Of a stretch of DNA of 19,818 nt, positions 7,344-17,081 are shown one piece after another. The notes beneath the pieces were generated by a model. It searched no databases. It was given only the letters and a program-made list of their open reading frames with translations, and was not told the DNA's origin. A program made the position numbers and the translations under genes. The stretch is from Actinomycetota bacterium. Its GTDB lineage: Bacteria; Actinomycetota; Actinomycetes; Streptosporangiales; Streptosporangiaceae. Location: positions 1-19,818 of the forward strand of contig QGUZ01000067.1 in NCBI GenBank assembly GCA_003242605.1, read 5' to 3'. Position 1 is the first letter of the stretch. Each line of letters starts with the position of its first letter.

Positions 7344-8291
7344 ATGCGCTCTACGCCACCGACTGTTGGGAAGACTATCCCCGTTCTCGTCGCCGTGGCG
7401 GGCGCTCTCGTGATCTCGACGTCCGGCCCGCTCGTCCGCCTCTCCGAGACCACCCCGGCCACGGCCGCGCTGTTCCGGTGCGGCTACGCGGTGCCCGCGC
7501 TCGCCGCGCTCGCCTGGTGGGAGCGGCGGCGGCTCGGCGCGATGTCGTGGCGGGAGTGCCGCCGCGCCTGGCTCGCCGGGGTGTTCTTCGCCCTCGACCT
7601 GCTCTGCTGGCACATGTCCATCCGGTACATCGGGGCCGGGCTCGCCACCGTGCTCGGCAACCTGCAGGTGGTGATCGTGGCGTTCGCCGCCTGGGCGCTG
7701 CTCGGCGAGCGGCCCTCGGCCCGGATCGCGGTGGCGACGCCGGTGGTGCTCGGCGGGGCCGTGCTCATCTCCGGCGTGTTCGACGCCGCGCCGTACGGCG
7801 AGAGCCCGGCACTCGGGGTGCTGTTCGGCGTGCTGACCTCGCTCACCTACGCCGCCTACCTCCTCGTGCTGCGCGCCGGCTCGGGCACCGGCCGCCGCGC
7901 CGCCGGGCCGCTCGCCCACGCCACCGCGGTCGCCACGGCCGCGATCGCGGCGCTCAGCCCGCTGTTCGGCGGGGTGGACGTGCGGCCGGCCTGGCCCGCG
8001 CACGGCTGGCTGCTGCTGCTCGCGCTCGGCCCGCAGGTGCTCGGCTGGGTGCTGATCACCTACTCGCTGCCCCGGCAGCCGGCCGCGCTCACCGCGCTCA
8101 TCCTGCTGATCCAGCCGGTCGCCACGGTGGCGCTGTCGGCCGCGCTGCTCGGCGAGCGTCCCTCGGCGCTCCAGCTCGCCGGCTGTGTCGCGATCGCCGC
8201 CGGCGTGCTGTACGGCTCGCGCCCGGACCGTCAGCCCGCCTTGGCCTCCTCGGCGCAGGAGGGGCAGGTGCCGAAGACCTCGACGGTGTGA
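7344..8291 (+). CDS. EamA/DMT-family transporter
   Basis: A 315-residue membrane protein with about ten hydrophobic segments in two EamA repeats. The repeat signature recurs: VVIVAFAAWALLGERPS in the first half and VATVALSAALLGERPS in the second, each before the last helix of its repeat. DMT proteins export metabolites such as amino acids; the substrate here is unknown. I chose the ATG at 7344 because it sits 7 nt after the -10 TAGCGT; GTGs at 7335 and 7341 are alternatives. The last 61 bp overlap the 3' end of zur on the other strand, and the polar tail (after about residue 295) is encoded mostly there, so the tail is probably not functionally important. Confidence 0.9.
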   Translation: MRSTPPTVGKTIPVLVAVAGALVISTSGPLVRLSETTPATAALFRCGYAVPALAALAWWERRRLGAMSWRECRRAWLAGVFFALDLLCWHMSIRYIGAGLATVLGNLQVVIVAFAAWALLGERPSARIAVATPVVLGGAVLISGVFDAAPYGESPALGVLFGVLTSLTYAAYLLVLRAGSGTGRRAAGPLAHATAVATAAIAALSPLFGGVDVRPAWPAHGWLLLLALGPQVLGWVLITYSLPRQPAALTALILLIQPVATVALSAALLGERPSALQLAGCVAIAAGVLYGSRPDRQPALASSAQEGQVPKTSTV

Positions 8292-8623
8292 GTCACGTCG
8301 GTGAACCCGTGCTCCTTGCCGACCGCCTCGGCCCACCGCTCCACATCCGGCCCGGCCACCTCGACGGTCTTCCCGCAGCGGCGGCACACGAGATGGTGGT
8401 GGTGGCTCACCGTGGCGCACGCGCGGTAGACGGCCTCGCCGTCGTCGGTGCGCAGCACGTCGATCTCCCCGGCGTCGCTGAGCGCCTGCAGCGCGCGATA
8501 GACCGTCGTCAGGCCGATCTTGGCTCCCGACGCCCGCATCTCGGCGTAGATGTCCTGCGCACTACGGAACGAGGTGCTCGCGGCGAGTACCTTCCGGACG
8601 GCCTGCCGGCGACTGGTCGTCAT
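8231..8623 (-). CDS. zur: Zinc uptake regulator Zur (Fur family)
   Basis: A 130-residue Fur-family metalloregulator. The winged helix occupies residues 1-70, with recognition helix around IGLTTVYRALQALSDAG. The dimerisation domain has the HHHH run (74-77) leading to C80-x2-C83 and a second pair C120-x2-C123, which form the structural zinc site. Zinc-loaded Zur dimers repress uptake genes. Its ATG overlaps the znuB stop by ATGA and it is the last gene of the znu operon. A palindrome over the operon promoter at 11287-11301 would make it autoregulated. The assignment as Zur rather than iron-responsive Fur rests on this context and on the same placement in other actinobacteria. Its 3' end overlaps the convergent transporter gene by 61 bp. 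Confidence 0.93.
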   Translation of the reverse strand: MTTSRRQAVRKVLAASTSFRSAQDIYAEMRASGAKIGLTTVYRALQALSDAGEIDVLRTDDGEAVYRACATVSHHHHLVCRRCGKTVEVAGPDVERWAEAVGKEHGFTDVTHTVEVFGTCPSCAEEAKAG

Positions 8624-9453
8624 GGTGCGGACTCCTGTGTACGGCTTCGCCGTACGAATCTACCCAGGGCGAGCGCCGCCCCGAACCCGGCCAGGGCGAT
8701 GAGCACGATCGCGGCCCCGGGGGCGACGTCGGCGTAGAAGGCGGAGGTGAGCCCGCCGACCGTGGCGGCCACGCCGATCGCCATGGACAGCAGCATGGTG
8801 GCCCGGAAGCCCTTGGTGAGCTGCTGGCTCGTGGCCACCGGCACCACCATGAGCGCGCTGACCAGCAGCAGCCCCACCACCCGCATCGCGATGACCACGG
8901 TGAGCGCCGCGGTGACCGCGATGAGCAGGCTGAGGAACCGCACCGGCAGCCCGCTCGCCTTCGCCACCTCCTCGTCCTGGCAGAGCACGAACAGCTCGCG
9001 GCCGAACAGCGCCACCACCGCGAGCACCGCCACCGCCATGATCCCGATCACCCACAGGTCGAGCTCGGTGACGCTGCTGATCGAGCCGAACAGGTACGAG
9101 GTGAGGGTGGCGTTGCTGCCGCCCGGGGCGAGCCCGATGAGCAGCACGCCGCCCGCGATACCGCCGTAGAACAGCAGCGCGAGCGCGACGTCGCCGCCGG
9201 TGCGGCCGCGGCTGCGCACCAGCTCGATGGCGACCGCGCCGAGCACCGAGACGACGACCGCGGTGAGCACGGGCGCGGTGCCGGTGAGGAAGCCGAGCGC
9301 GACGCCGGTGAGCGCCACGTGCCCGACGCCGTCGCCGAGCAGCGCCAGCCGCCGCTGCACGATGAACGTGCCCACGGCGGGGGCGGCGAGCCCGACGAGC
9401 ACGGCGGCGATCAGCGCCCGCCGCATGAAGTCGAAGGTCAGCAGCTCGATCAC
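8620..9453 (-). CDS. znuB: Zinc ABC transporter permease ZnuB
   Basis: A 277-residue ABC-3 family permease with eight to nine hydrophobic segments. It begins MIELLTFDFMRRALIAA and contains GTFIVQRRLALLGDGVGHVAL, the conserved segment near the N-terminus. The cytoplasmic coupling loop QDEEVAKASGLPVRFL and the following MRVVGLLLVSALMVVPVATS are characteristic of zinc/manganese permeases. The GTG at 9453 overlaps the znuC stop by GTGA, which favours it over a GTG three codons upstream. The protein forms the membrane channel with ZnuC and receives zinc from ZnuA. Translation is coupled at both ends (znuC upstream, zur downstream). Confidence 0.94.
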   Translation of the reverse strand: MIELLTFDFMRRALIAAVLVGLAAPAVGTFIVQRRLALLGDGVGHVALTGVALGFLTGTAPVLTAVVVSVLGAVAIELVRSRGRTGGDVALALLFYGGIAGGVLLIGLAPGGSNATLTSYLFGSISSVTELDLWVIGIMAVAVLAVVALFGRELFVLCQDEEVAKASGLPVRFLSLLIAVTAALTVVIAMRVVGLLLVSALMVVPVATSQQLTKGFRATMLLSMAIGVAATVGGLTSAFYADVAPGAAIVLIALAGFGAALALGRFVRRSRTQESAP

Positions 9454-10214
9454 GACGTCCACCTCAGCAGCTCGTCGCGCTCGACCGGGCCGTGCGGGTG
9501 CACGTGGTCGTGGCCGGGGCGGGCGTGCACGCCGACCGCCTGCGGCGGCTCGCCGTCGTGCACCACCACCCCGTCGCGCAGCACGATCGCGCGGGAGATG
9601 AGCGGCTCCAGCGGGCCGAGCTCGTGCATGACGAGGACGACGGTGCGGCCCTTCGCCACGAGCGTGGTGAGGATGTCGGCGAGCGCGCGCTGGCTCGCCG
9701 CGTCCACCCCGGCGGTGGGCTCGTCCATCACGAACACGTCCGGCTGCCCGGCGAGCGCGCGGGCGATCAGCACGCGCTGCTGCTGGCCGCCGGAGAGGGC
9801 GTGCACGGGGTCGTTGGCGCGGTCGGTCAGGTTCATCGCGGCGAGCGCGTCGGCGACGGCCGCCTTGTCCTCGGGAGAGGTGCGCCGCCACCGCCGCTGC
9901 CGGGCGATCCGGCCGCTCAGCACCACCTCGCGCACGGTCGCGGGCACCCCGCCGCCGGCGGTGAGCCGCTGCGGCACGTACCCGATGCGCTTCCAGTCGC
10001 GGAAGCGCGCCGGCGGCACGCCGTACAGCAGGGTGGTGCCGCCGGACAGCGGGACGAGGCCGAGCAGCGCGCGCACCAGGGTGGACTTGCCGGAGCCGTT
10101 CGGGCCGAGGATCGCGACCGCCTCACCCTCGGCGATGGTCAGGTCGACGCCCCGCAGCACGGGCCGGCGGTCGAGGGTCACCCGCCCGCCGGTCATCTGG
10201 AAGACGAATGTCAC
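9450..10214 (-). CDS. znuC: Zinc ABC transporter ATP-binding protein ZnuC
   Basis: A 254-residue ATPase. Walker A (GPNGSGKST) is near residues 37-45, signature LSGGQQQRVLIARAL, Walker B VFVMDEPTAGVD and the switch His in VLVMHELG. The C-terminal tail has the His-rich GHDHVHPHG, often seen in zinc-type NBDs and possibly a metal-binding or regulatory element. I chose the GTG at 10214: it lies 46 nt after the znuA stop and gives a normal-length first beta strand. There is no clear Shine-Dalgarno, and an ATG at 10196 is an alternative. In-frame sequence further upstream overlaps znuA and is rejected. It powers ZnuB for high-affinity Zn(II) import. Confidence 0.92.
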   Translation of the reverse strand: MTFVFQMTGGRVTLDRRPVLRGVDLTIAEGEAVAILGPNGSGKSTLVRALLGLVPLSGGTTLLYGVPPARFRDWKRIGYVPQRLTAGGGVPATVREVVLSGRIARQRRWRRTSPEDKAAVADALAAMNLTDRANDPVHALSGGQQQRVLIARALAGQPDVFVMDEPTAGVDAASQRALADILTTLVAKGRTVVLVMHELGPLEPLISRAIVLRDGVVVHDGEPPQAVGVHARPGHDHVHPHGPVERDELLRWTS

Positions 10215-10260
10215 GGAAGATCGGTCCAGGTCGATCGGTTCGGGTCGGCGCGCGGCCGGG

Positions 10261-11265
10261 TCAGGAGCAGCCGAGCGCGGTCCGCAGGCGGGCGAGATTC
10301 TCCCGGGCCGCCGACAGATAGTCCCCCGTCTCCGGGCGGCTCTCGATCGGGTTGAGCACCTCGGTCTTCGCGCCCACCTCTGCGGCGAGGACCTCGGCAA
10401 CCTTCGGGTTGACGAGCTCCTCGGTGAAAATGGTAGTCACCTTCTCCTGTTTGGCCACCTTCGCCACCTCTGCCAGGCGTGCGGGCGAAGGCTCGCTTTC
10501 GGGGTCGATGCCACTGATGCCCACCTGCTTGAGCTTGTATCGGTCGGCCAGATAGCCGAAGGCGGCGTGACTCGTCACGACGGTACGGCCGGCGCAGGTG
10601 GCGAGCCCCTCGCGCATCTCCTCGTCGAGGTCGGTGAGCTCCTTCGCGGTCGCCGCGGCCCGGGACCGGTAGCCGTCGGCGTGCGCGGCGTCCGCCTCGG
10701 CGAGCCGGTCGCCCAGCCTGGTGGCGACGGTCGCGAACCGGGAGGGGTCGAGCCACAGGTGCGGGTCGTAGTCCGCGTCCGCGTGGCCCTCGGCCTCCTC
10801 ATCGTGCCCGTGCTCCTCGGCGGCGGGGATCGTGCTGACCGCGCTCGCCACGTCGAACGACCGGTCCGGGGCGTGCTCGGCGACCGCCTCGTCGACCGCG
10901 GGCTGCACCCCCTTGAGGTAGACGACGAGGTCGGCCTGTGCGATCTCGGCGATCTGCCGCGGGGTGAGCTCCAGGTCGTGGGGCTCGACGCCGGGGGCGG
11001 TGAGCGTGCCCAGCTCGACGTCGTCGCCGCCGACCCGGCCGGTCACCCACTCCAGCGGGTAGAAGGCCGCGAGCACCTTCGGCCGCTCGCCTCCCGGCGA
11101 TCCGCCCGCGGCCCCGGTCGGCGAGCCGCACGCGGCGGCCGCGAGCAGCGCGAGCCCGCCGGCGATCGCGGCGACCGGGCGGCGCAGCGCGGCGGCACGG
11201 GACGCGACCGCGGAGCGGGAGACGACGGGGAATGCGGGCCCAAGGCGGGAGGTTTCACGCTTCAC
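10261..11265 (-). CDS. znuA: Zinc-binding lipoprotein ZnuA
   Basis: A 334-residue cluster A-I substrate-binding protein tethered to the membrane outer face. An Arg-rich N-region is followed by a hydrophobic stretch and lipobox LAAAAC with lipidated C46. Predicted metal ligands are H96 (EPHDLE), H169 (DPHLWLDP), H233 (TSHAAFGYLA) and an acidic residue in FTEELVNP (282-283). A short His/Asp/Glu-rich loop at 150-168 fits a zinc rather than manganese protein. The signal region is long (45 residues). The GTG at 11265 is supported by a -10 box ending 7 nt upstream, though later GTG/GTC-rich codons leave room for a shorter form. It is the first gene of znuA-znuC-znuB-zur. Confidence 0.93.
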   Translation of the reverse strand: MKRETSRLGPAFPVVSRSAVASRAAALRRPVAAIAGGLALLAAAACGSPTGAAGGSPGGERPKVLAAFYPLEWVTGRVGGDDVELGTLTAPGVEPHDLELTPRQIAEIAQADLVVYLKGVQPAVDEAVAEHAPDRSFDVASAVSTIPAAEEHGHDEEAEGHADADYDPHLWLDPSRFATVATRLGDRLAEADAAHADGYRSRAAATAKELTDLDEEMREGLATCAGRTVVTSHAAFGYLADRYKLKQVGISGIDPESEPSPARLAEVAKVAKQEKVTTIFTEELVNPKVAEVLAAEVGAKTEVLNPIESRPETGDYLSAARENLARLRTALGCS

Positions 11266-11272
11266 GCCCTCG

Positions 11273-11302
11273 AGTATGGAGCAAAATGAAAACCATTGTC
11301 AA
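11273..11302 (-). promoter_or_regulatory. znu operon promoter (leaderless)
   Basis: On the minus strand a perfect TTGACA (11297-11302), an 18-bp spacer and CATACT (11273-11278) are followed by 7 nt and the GTG of znuA. The perfect -35 suggests strong expression when not repressed. Confidence 0.7.
11287..11301. promoter_or_regulatory. zur box: Zur box overlapping the znu -35 element
   Basis: The 15-bp imperfect palindrome TGAAAACCATTGTCA (10 of 15 positions symmetric) sits in an AT-rich island and resembles actinobacterial Zur boxes of the TGAAAATnATTTTCA type. It covers most of the -35 TTGACA and the start of the spacer, so zinc-bound Zur would exclude RNA polymerase. The site was recognised by eye and by context. 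Confidence 0.72.
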
Positions 11303-11449
11303 AACGGCCCAAGCCTGGCGAACGTCCCAATACCCGCATGTCGACCTGCCGGGCGGCGGCTGTGATCAGGGCGGAAGAGCGCCGGGCCGCCCGCCCGCCG
11401 GCCGGTGACGGCGGCGCGGCCCGTCCGCACGGAGACCCCGCACGGCGGC

Positions 11450-11489
11450 CCGCGGCCCCGGGACCGGCCGCGCCGGCCCGGGGCCGCGG
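11450..11489. terminator. Strong G/C hairpin downstream of fdhD
   Basis: A perfect 13-bp inverted repeat (CCGCGGCCCCGGG and its complement) is separated by 14 nt that themselves contain CCGG...CCGG. It lies 15 nt beyond the fdhD stop. There is no T-run, but a stem of this strength is typical of actinomycete terminators. It insulates the formate dehydrogenase operon from the znu promoter region. Nothing else is seen in 11303-11449. Confidence 0.7.
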
Positions 11490-11503
11490 ACGGGGACGCG
11501 GGC

Positions 11504-12328
11504 TCAGGCCACCATCCGGTGCTCGCCCGCGTACACGTTCATCGACGACCCGCGCACGAACCCCAGCAGGGTCAGCCCCTCCTCGGCGGCGAGCTCCACC
11601 GCCAGCGACGAGGGCGCCGACACCGCGGCGAGCGCGGGGATGCCGCCCATCACGGCCTTCTGCACGAGCTCGAACGAGGCCCGCCCGGAGACCATGAGCA
11701 CGGTGGACCGCAGCGGCAGCCGCCCCTCCTGCAGGGCCCAGCCGAGCACCTTGTCCACCGCGTTGTGCCGCCCGACGTCCTCGCGCACGCACAGCGGCTC
11801 GCCCGAGGCGTCGAACAGCCCGGCCGCGTGCAGCCCGCCGGTGCGGTCGAACACCTGCTGGGCGGCCCGCAGCCGGTCGGGCAGGGCCGCCACCAGCTCC
11901 GGGTCGAGCCGCAGCGGGTCGTCCGCGATCCGCCACCGGGCCACCGTCCGCACCGCCTCCAGGCTCGCCTTCCCGCACACCCCGCACGAGGAGGTGGTGT
12001 AGAAGTTGCGTGCCAGCGAGGTCTCCGGCTCGCGCACGCCGGGGGCGAGGGTGAGATCGAGCACGTTGTAGGTGTTCATGCCGTCCTCGAGCGCCCCGGC
12101 GCAGTACCGCATGCCCGCGAGGTCGCCCGGGGAGGCGATCACGCCCTCGCTCACCAGGAACCCGGCGGCGAGCTCGAAGTCGTGCCCGGGCGTCCGCATG
12201 GTGACGGTGACCGGCCTGCCGTTCACCCGGATCTCCAGCGGCTCCTCGGCGGCGAGCACGTCCACCCGGTGGGAGACGGCCGCGTCGCGCACCCGCATCA
12301 CCCTGCGGCGGACGGTGACCCTGCCCAT
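11504..12328 (-). CDS. fdhD: Formate dehydrogenase accessory sulfurtransferase FdhD
   Basis: A 274-residue FdhD protein. FdhD passes sulfur to the bis-MGD cofactor of formate dehydrogenase, an essential step for activity. The catalytic loop SSCGVCGKAS places the C-x2-C pair at C115 and C118. The family stretches HDFELAAGFLVSEGV, TGGLHAAGLFD, EDVGRHNAVDKVLGWAL and SGRASFELVQKAVMGG are intact, and the length is typical. The ATG at 12328 follows the stop of the Fe-S subunit gene by 5 nt, so it is the last gene of the four-gene operon. Its presence supports a formate-dehydrogenase role rather than another molybdopterin oxidoreductase. The frame stays open upstream, but that is an alternate reading of the neighbour. 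Confidence 0.95.
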   Translation of the reverse strand: MGRVTVRRRVMRVRDAAVSHRVDVLAAEEPLEIRVNGRPVTVTMRTPGHDFELAAGFLVSEGVIASPGDLAGMRYCAGALEDGMNTYNVLDLTLAPGVREPETSLARNFYTTSSCGVCGKASLEAVRTVARWRIADDPLRLDPELVAALPDRLRAAQQVFDRTGGLHAAGLFDASGEPLCVREDVGRHNAVDKVLGWALQEGRLPLRSTVLMVSGRASFELVQKAVMGGIPALAAVSAPSSLAVELAAEEGLTLLGFVRGSSMNVYAGEHRMVA

Positions 12329-12333
12329 CGGGG

Positions 12334-13205
12334 CTACGCCTCCTTCGCGGGCAGGTTCTGCACGTGCTGGAAGCCGAACCGGCCCTTGATGCACAGGTTG
12401 CCGTGGGTGACCGGGTTGTCGTGCGGCGAGGTGACCTTGACGATCCGGTTGTCCTGCACGTGCAGCGTGACGTTGCAGCCCACGCCGCAGTAGGAGCAGA
12501 TCGTGGTCACCTGGGTCTGCCGCGACTCGTCCCAGGTGCCCTCCTGGCGCATGTCGTACTCGGTCTTGAACGACAGCGCGCCGGTCGGGCAGACCTCGAT
12601 GCAGTTGCCGCAGTAGACGCACGCCGAGTCGGGCAGCGGCGCGTCGAACTCGGTGGAGATCGTTGCGTCGAAGCCCCGCCCGGCCACCGCGATGGCGAAG
12701 GTGTTCTGCCACTGCTCGCCGCACGCGTCCACGCACTTGTAGCACAGGATGCACTTGTCGTAGTCGCGCACGTACAGGTCGTTGTCCACCTTCGCCGGGC
12801 GGTCGAGCCGCTCGGCGTCCGGGCCGAACCGGTCCGGGTCGGCGCCGTACTCCTCGATCCACTCCTGCGCCCGCGGCGTGGTGGACAGGTCGACCGAGGA
12901 GGCGAGCAGCTCCAGCACGACCTTGCGGCTGTGCCGTACCCGCTCGGTGTCGGTCCCGACCACCATGCCGGGCTCGGCCTTGCGCGAGCAGGCGGGGGCG
13001 AGCGTGCGCGCGCCCTCCACCTCGACCACGCACACCCGGCAGGCGTTCTTCGGCGTCAGCGTGTCCCCGTAGCACAGCGTCGGGATGTCCTTGCCGAGCG
13101 AGGCGCAGGCGTCGAGGATCGTCGAGCCCTCCGGCACCCGGACGGTCTCGCCGTCCACCGTGATCTCGACGAGCCGCCGCGGCGGCTCCACCGGAACACC
13201 CCTCA

Positions 13206-13206
<1 letters not shown>
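12334..13206 (-). CDS. Formate dehydrogenase alpha, N-terminal Fe-S half (split subunit)
   Basis: A 290-residue electron-transfer protein equal to the first third of an NAD-linked formate dehydrogenase alpha subunit. A 2Fe-2S ferredoxin domain has C45, C56, C59, C73. Two 4Fe-4S motifs follow (C152/155/158/162 and C196/199/202/206). The last domain is the Mo-proximal 4Fe-4S domain, C237-x2-C240-x3-C244-x27-C272, with the conserved electron-relay Lys in CIKGRFG. The chain stops 15 residues later, where the molybdopterin domain normally begins; that domain is encoded separately at 15057-16982. No His-Cys3 (N5-type) cluster motif exists between C73 and C152. The start is ATG 13206, overlapping the previous stop by one base (GTG 13209 is also in frame), with GGGAG upstream. 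Confidence 0.88.
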
Positions 13207-15053
<1,847 letters not shown>

Positions 15054-15056
15054 GGT

Positions 15057-16982
15057 TCACCTGATCTGCGCTGGCTCGAGCTTCTCCACCCGAATGGCGG
15101 CCGCCTTGTACTCGGCGGTTCCCGCGACGGGGCAGGTGGCCTCGATGGTGAGGCTGTTGGTGTCCACCTCGTCGGGGAAGTGGAAGGTCATGAACGCCAG
15201 GCCCGGGCGCAGCCCCGGGTCGATCCGCACCGGGGCGACCACCGAGGCGCGGCGGGACGTGATCCGGACCTTCTCGCCCTCGCGCACCCCGAGCCGCTCG
15301 GCGTCCTCCGGGCACAGGTCGATCGTCTCGCCCTTGCGCAGCGGCGAGTCGAACCCGCTCGACTGCACGCCGGTGTTGTAGGAGTCGAGCCGCCGCCCGG
15401 TGGTGAGCCGGATCGGGTACTCGTCGGTGAGCGTGTCGACCGGCGGCGAGTGCTTGAGCACCGCGAACGGGGCGGGCTTGCCGCGCTTGGCCGGGTCGGT
15501 CTCCCACAGCCGGCCGTGCAGGTACGGCGGCTCGAGGGTGTCCTCCGAGTAGCACGGCCACTGGATGCCCTGCAGCCTCTCCAGCCGCTCGTAGGTCATG
15601 CCGCGGTGGATCGGGGAGAGCGAGCGCAGCTCGTTCCAGACCTCCTCGGCGCTCTCGTAGCGCCAGTCGTGGCCGAGCCGGCGCGCGATCTCGCAGATGA
15701 TCTCGATGTCGTCGCGGGCCTCGCCGGGCGGGTTGAGCGCCTTGCGCACCCGCTGCACCCGGCGCTCGCTGTTGGTGAAGGTGCCCTCGGACTCGCACCA
15801 GGCCGCGGCGGCGGGCAGCACCACGTCGGCCATCTGCGCGGTCTTGGTGAGGAAGATGTCCTGGACCACGAGATGGTCGAGCATGCTCATCCGCTTGATC
15901 GTGTGCAGCGTGTCGGCCTCGGACTGCACCGGGTTCTCGCCGATCACGTACGCGGTGGTGATCCGGCCGTCGCCCATCGCCTCGAGCATCTGGGTGAGGT
16001 TGAGGCCGTAGCGCGGCTGGATGGGGACGCCCCAGGCGGCCTCGAACTTGGCGCGCACCTCCGGGTCGAGGATGTCCTGGAAGCCCGGCAGCCGGTTCGG
16101 GATCGCGCCCATGTCGCCGCCGCCCTGCACGTTGTTCTGGCCGCGCAGCGGGGCGAGGCCGGAGCCGTACCGGCCGACGTGGCCGGTGAGCAGCGCGAGG
16201 TTGATCAGCGCGCGCACGTTGTCGGTGGCGTTGTGGTGCTCGGTGATGCCGAGCGTCCACACCAGCTGCGCCCGGTCGGCGGTCGCGTACGCGTGGGCGA
16301 GCTCGCGGATCGCGTCCGCGGGCACCCCGGTCACCTTCTCGGCGGCCTCGAGCGTCCACGGCTCGACCGCGGCGGCGAACTCCTCGTAGCCCTCGGTGGC
16401 GCGCTCGACGAACGTCGTGTTGACCAGCCCGGCGTGGATGATCTCGCGGGCGACCGCGTTCGCCAGCGGGATGTCGGTGCCGACGTTGATGCCCAGCCAC
16501 AGGTCCGCCCACTGGGCGGTGCTCGTGCGCCGCGGGTCCACGGCGATCAGGCGGGCGCCGTTCCGGATCCCCTTGAGCACGTGCTGGAAGAAGATCGGAT
16601 GGGCCTCGCGGGCGCTCGACCCCCACATCACGATCACGTCGGCGTGCTCGACCTCCTCGTAGGAGGAGGTGCCGCCGCCGCTGCCGAACACCGCCGCCAG
16701 GCCGGCGACGCTCGGCGCGTGACACGTGCGGTTACAGGAGTCGACGTTGTTGTTGCCGATCACCACGCGGGTGAACTTCTGCGCCACGTAGTTGAGCTCG
16801 TTGGTGGACCGGGCGCAGGCGAGCATGCAGAAGGCGTCGGGGCCGTGCCGCTCGATGTTCCGCCGGAAACCCTCGGCGGCCTTGTCCAGCGCCTCCTCCC
16901 ACGTGGCGCGGCGCAGCACGCCGTCCTCGCGGATCAGGGGATGGGTGAGTCGTTCGTAGCGCTCGGATCGTCTTCTCTTCAT
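15057..16982 (-). CDS. Formate dehydrogenase alpha, catalytic molybdopterin half (split subunit)
   Basis: A 641-residue molybdopterin oxidoreductase. It begins with a basic leader (MKRRRSERY) and then ERLTHPLIREDG and RRATWEEAL, which in ordinary FdhF/FdsA proteins directly follow the Fe4S4 domain; that domain is missing here and is encoded at 12334-13206. The active site NNVDSCNRTCHAPSVAGL has Cys87-His88, so it is a cysteine rather than selenocysteine enzyme. VQGGGDMGAIPNRLPG and the C-terminal dinucleotide-binding domain (from about residue 505, with LTTGRRLDSYNTG and HFPDEVDTNSLTI) bind bis-MGD. The ATG at 16982 is preferred because GGAAGG lies 6 nt upstream; ATG 16988 would touch that site. 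It is the first gene of the operon and should convert formate to CO2. Confidence 0.93.
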   Translation of the reverse strand: MKRRRSERYERLTHPLIREDGVLRRATWEEALDKAAEGFRRNIERHGPDAFCMLACARSTNELNYVAQKFTRVVIGNNNVDSCNRTCHAPSVAGLAAVFGSGGGTSSYEEVEHADVIVMWGSSAREAHPIFFQHVLKGIRNGARLIAVDPRRTSTAQWADLWLGINVGTDIPLANAVAREIIHAGLVNTTFVERATEGYEEFAAAVEPWTLEAAEKVTGVPADAIRELAHAYATADRAQLVWTLGITEHHNATDNVRALINLALLTGHVGRYGSGLAPLRGQNNVQGGGDMGAIPNRLPGFQDILDPEVRAKFEAAWGVPIQPRYGLNLTQMLEAMGDGRITTAYVIGENPVQSEADTLHTIKRMSMLDHLVVQDIFLTKTAQMADVVLPAAAAWCESEGTFTNSERRVQRVRKALNPPGEARDDIEIICEIARRLGHDWRYESAEEVWNELRSLSPIHRGMTYERLERLQGIQWPCYSEDTLEPPYLHGRLWETDPAKRGKPAPFAVLKHSPPVDTLTDEYPIRLTTGRRLDSYNTGVQSSGFDSPLRKGETIDLCPEDAERLGVREGEKVRITSRRASVVAPVRIDPGLRPGLAFMTFHFPDEVDTNSLTIEATCPVAGTAEYKAAAIRVEKLEPAQIR

Positions 16983-16988
16983 GCCCAT

Positions 16989-16997
16989 CCTTCCTCT
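16989..16997 (-). promoter_or_regulatory. Ribosome-binding site deciding the catalytic-subunit start
   Basis: AGAGGAAGG on the minus strand abuts the first ATG (16988) but is 6 nt from the second (16982). The spacing favours initiation at 16982. Confidence 0.6.
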
Positions 16998-17012
16998 ATG
17001 GCTGTACGCCCG

Positions 17013-17041
17013 ACGCTAGGTAGCCTCGGCGGTCTCGGCAA
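17013..17041 (-). promoter_or_regulatory. Predicted promoter of the formate dehydrogenase operon
   Basis: On the minus strand TTGCCG (17036-17041), a 17-bp spacer and TAGCGT (17013-17018) would give a short leader before the ribosome-binding site at 16989-16997. Recognised by eye only. Confidence 0.45.
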
Positions 17042-17081
17042 GAACTTCTCCGCCTGGTAGCAGACGGTTGTTCCGGCTGGC

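Noticed and set aside
9454..9891. N-terminal extension of znuB overlapping znuC
   Set aside because: The extended frame reads through the antiphase of znuC and is Arg/Ala-rich; the GTGA overlap at 9450-9453 and membrane topology place the start at 9453.
16719..16727. Possible selenocysteine at the formate dehydrogenase active site
   Set aside because: The active-site codon is a normal Cys codon (RTCH); there is no in-frame TGA, so no selenocysteine insertion is needed.
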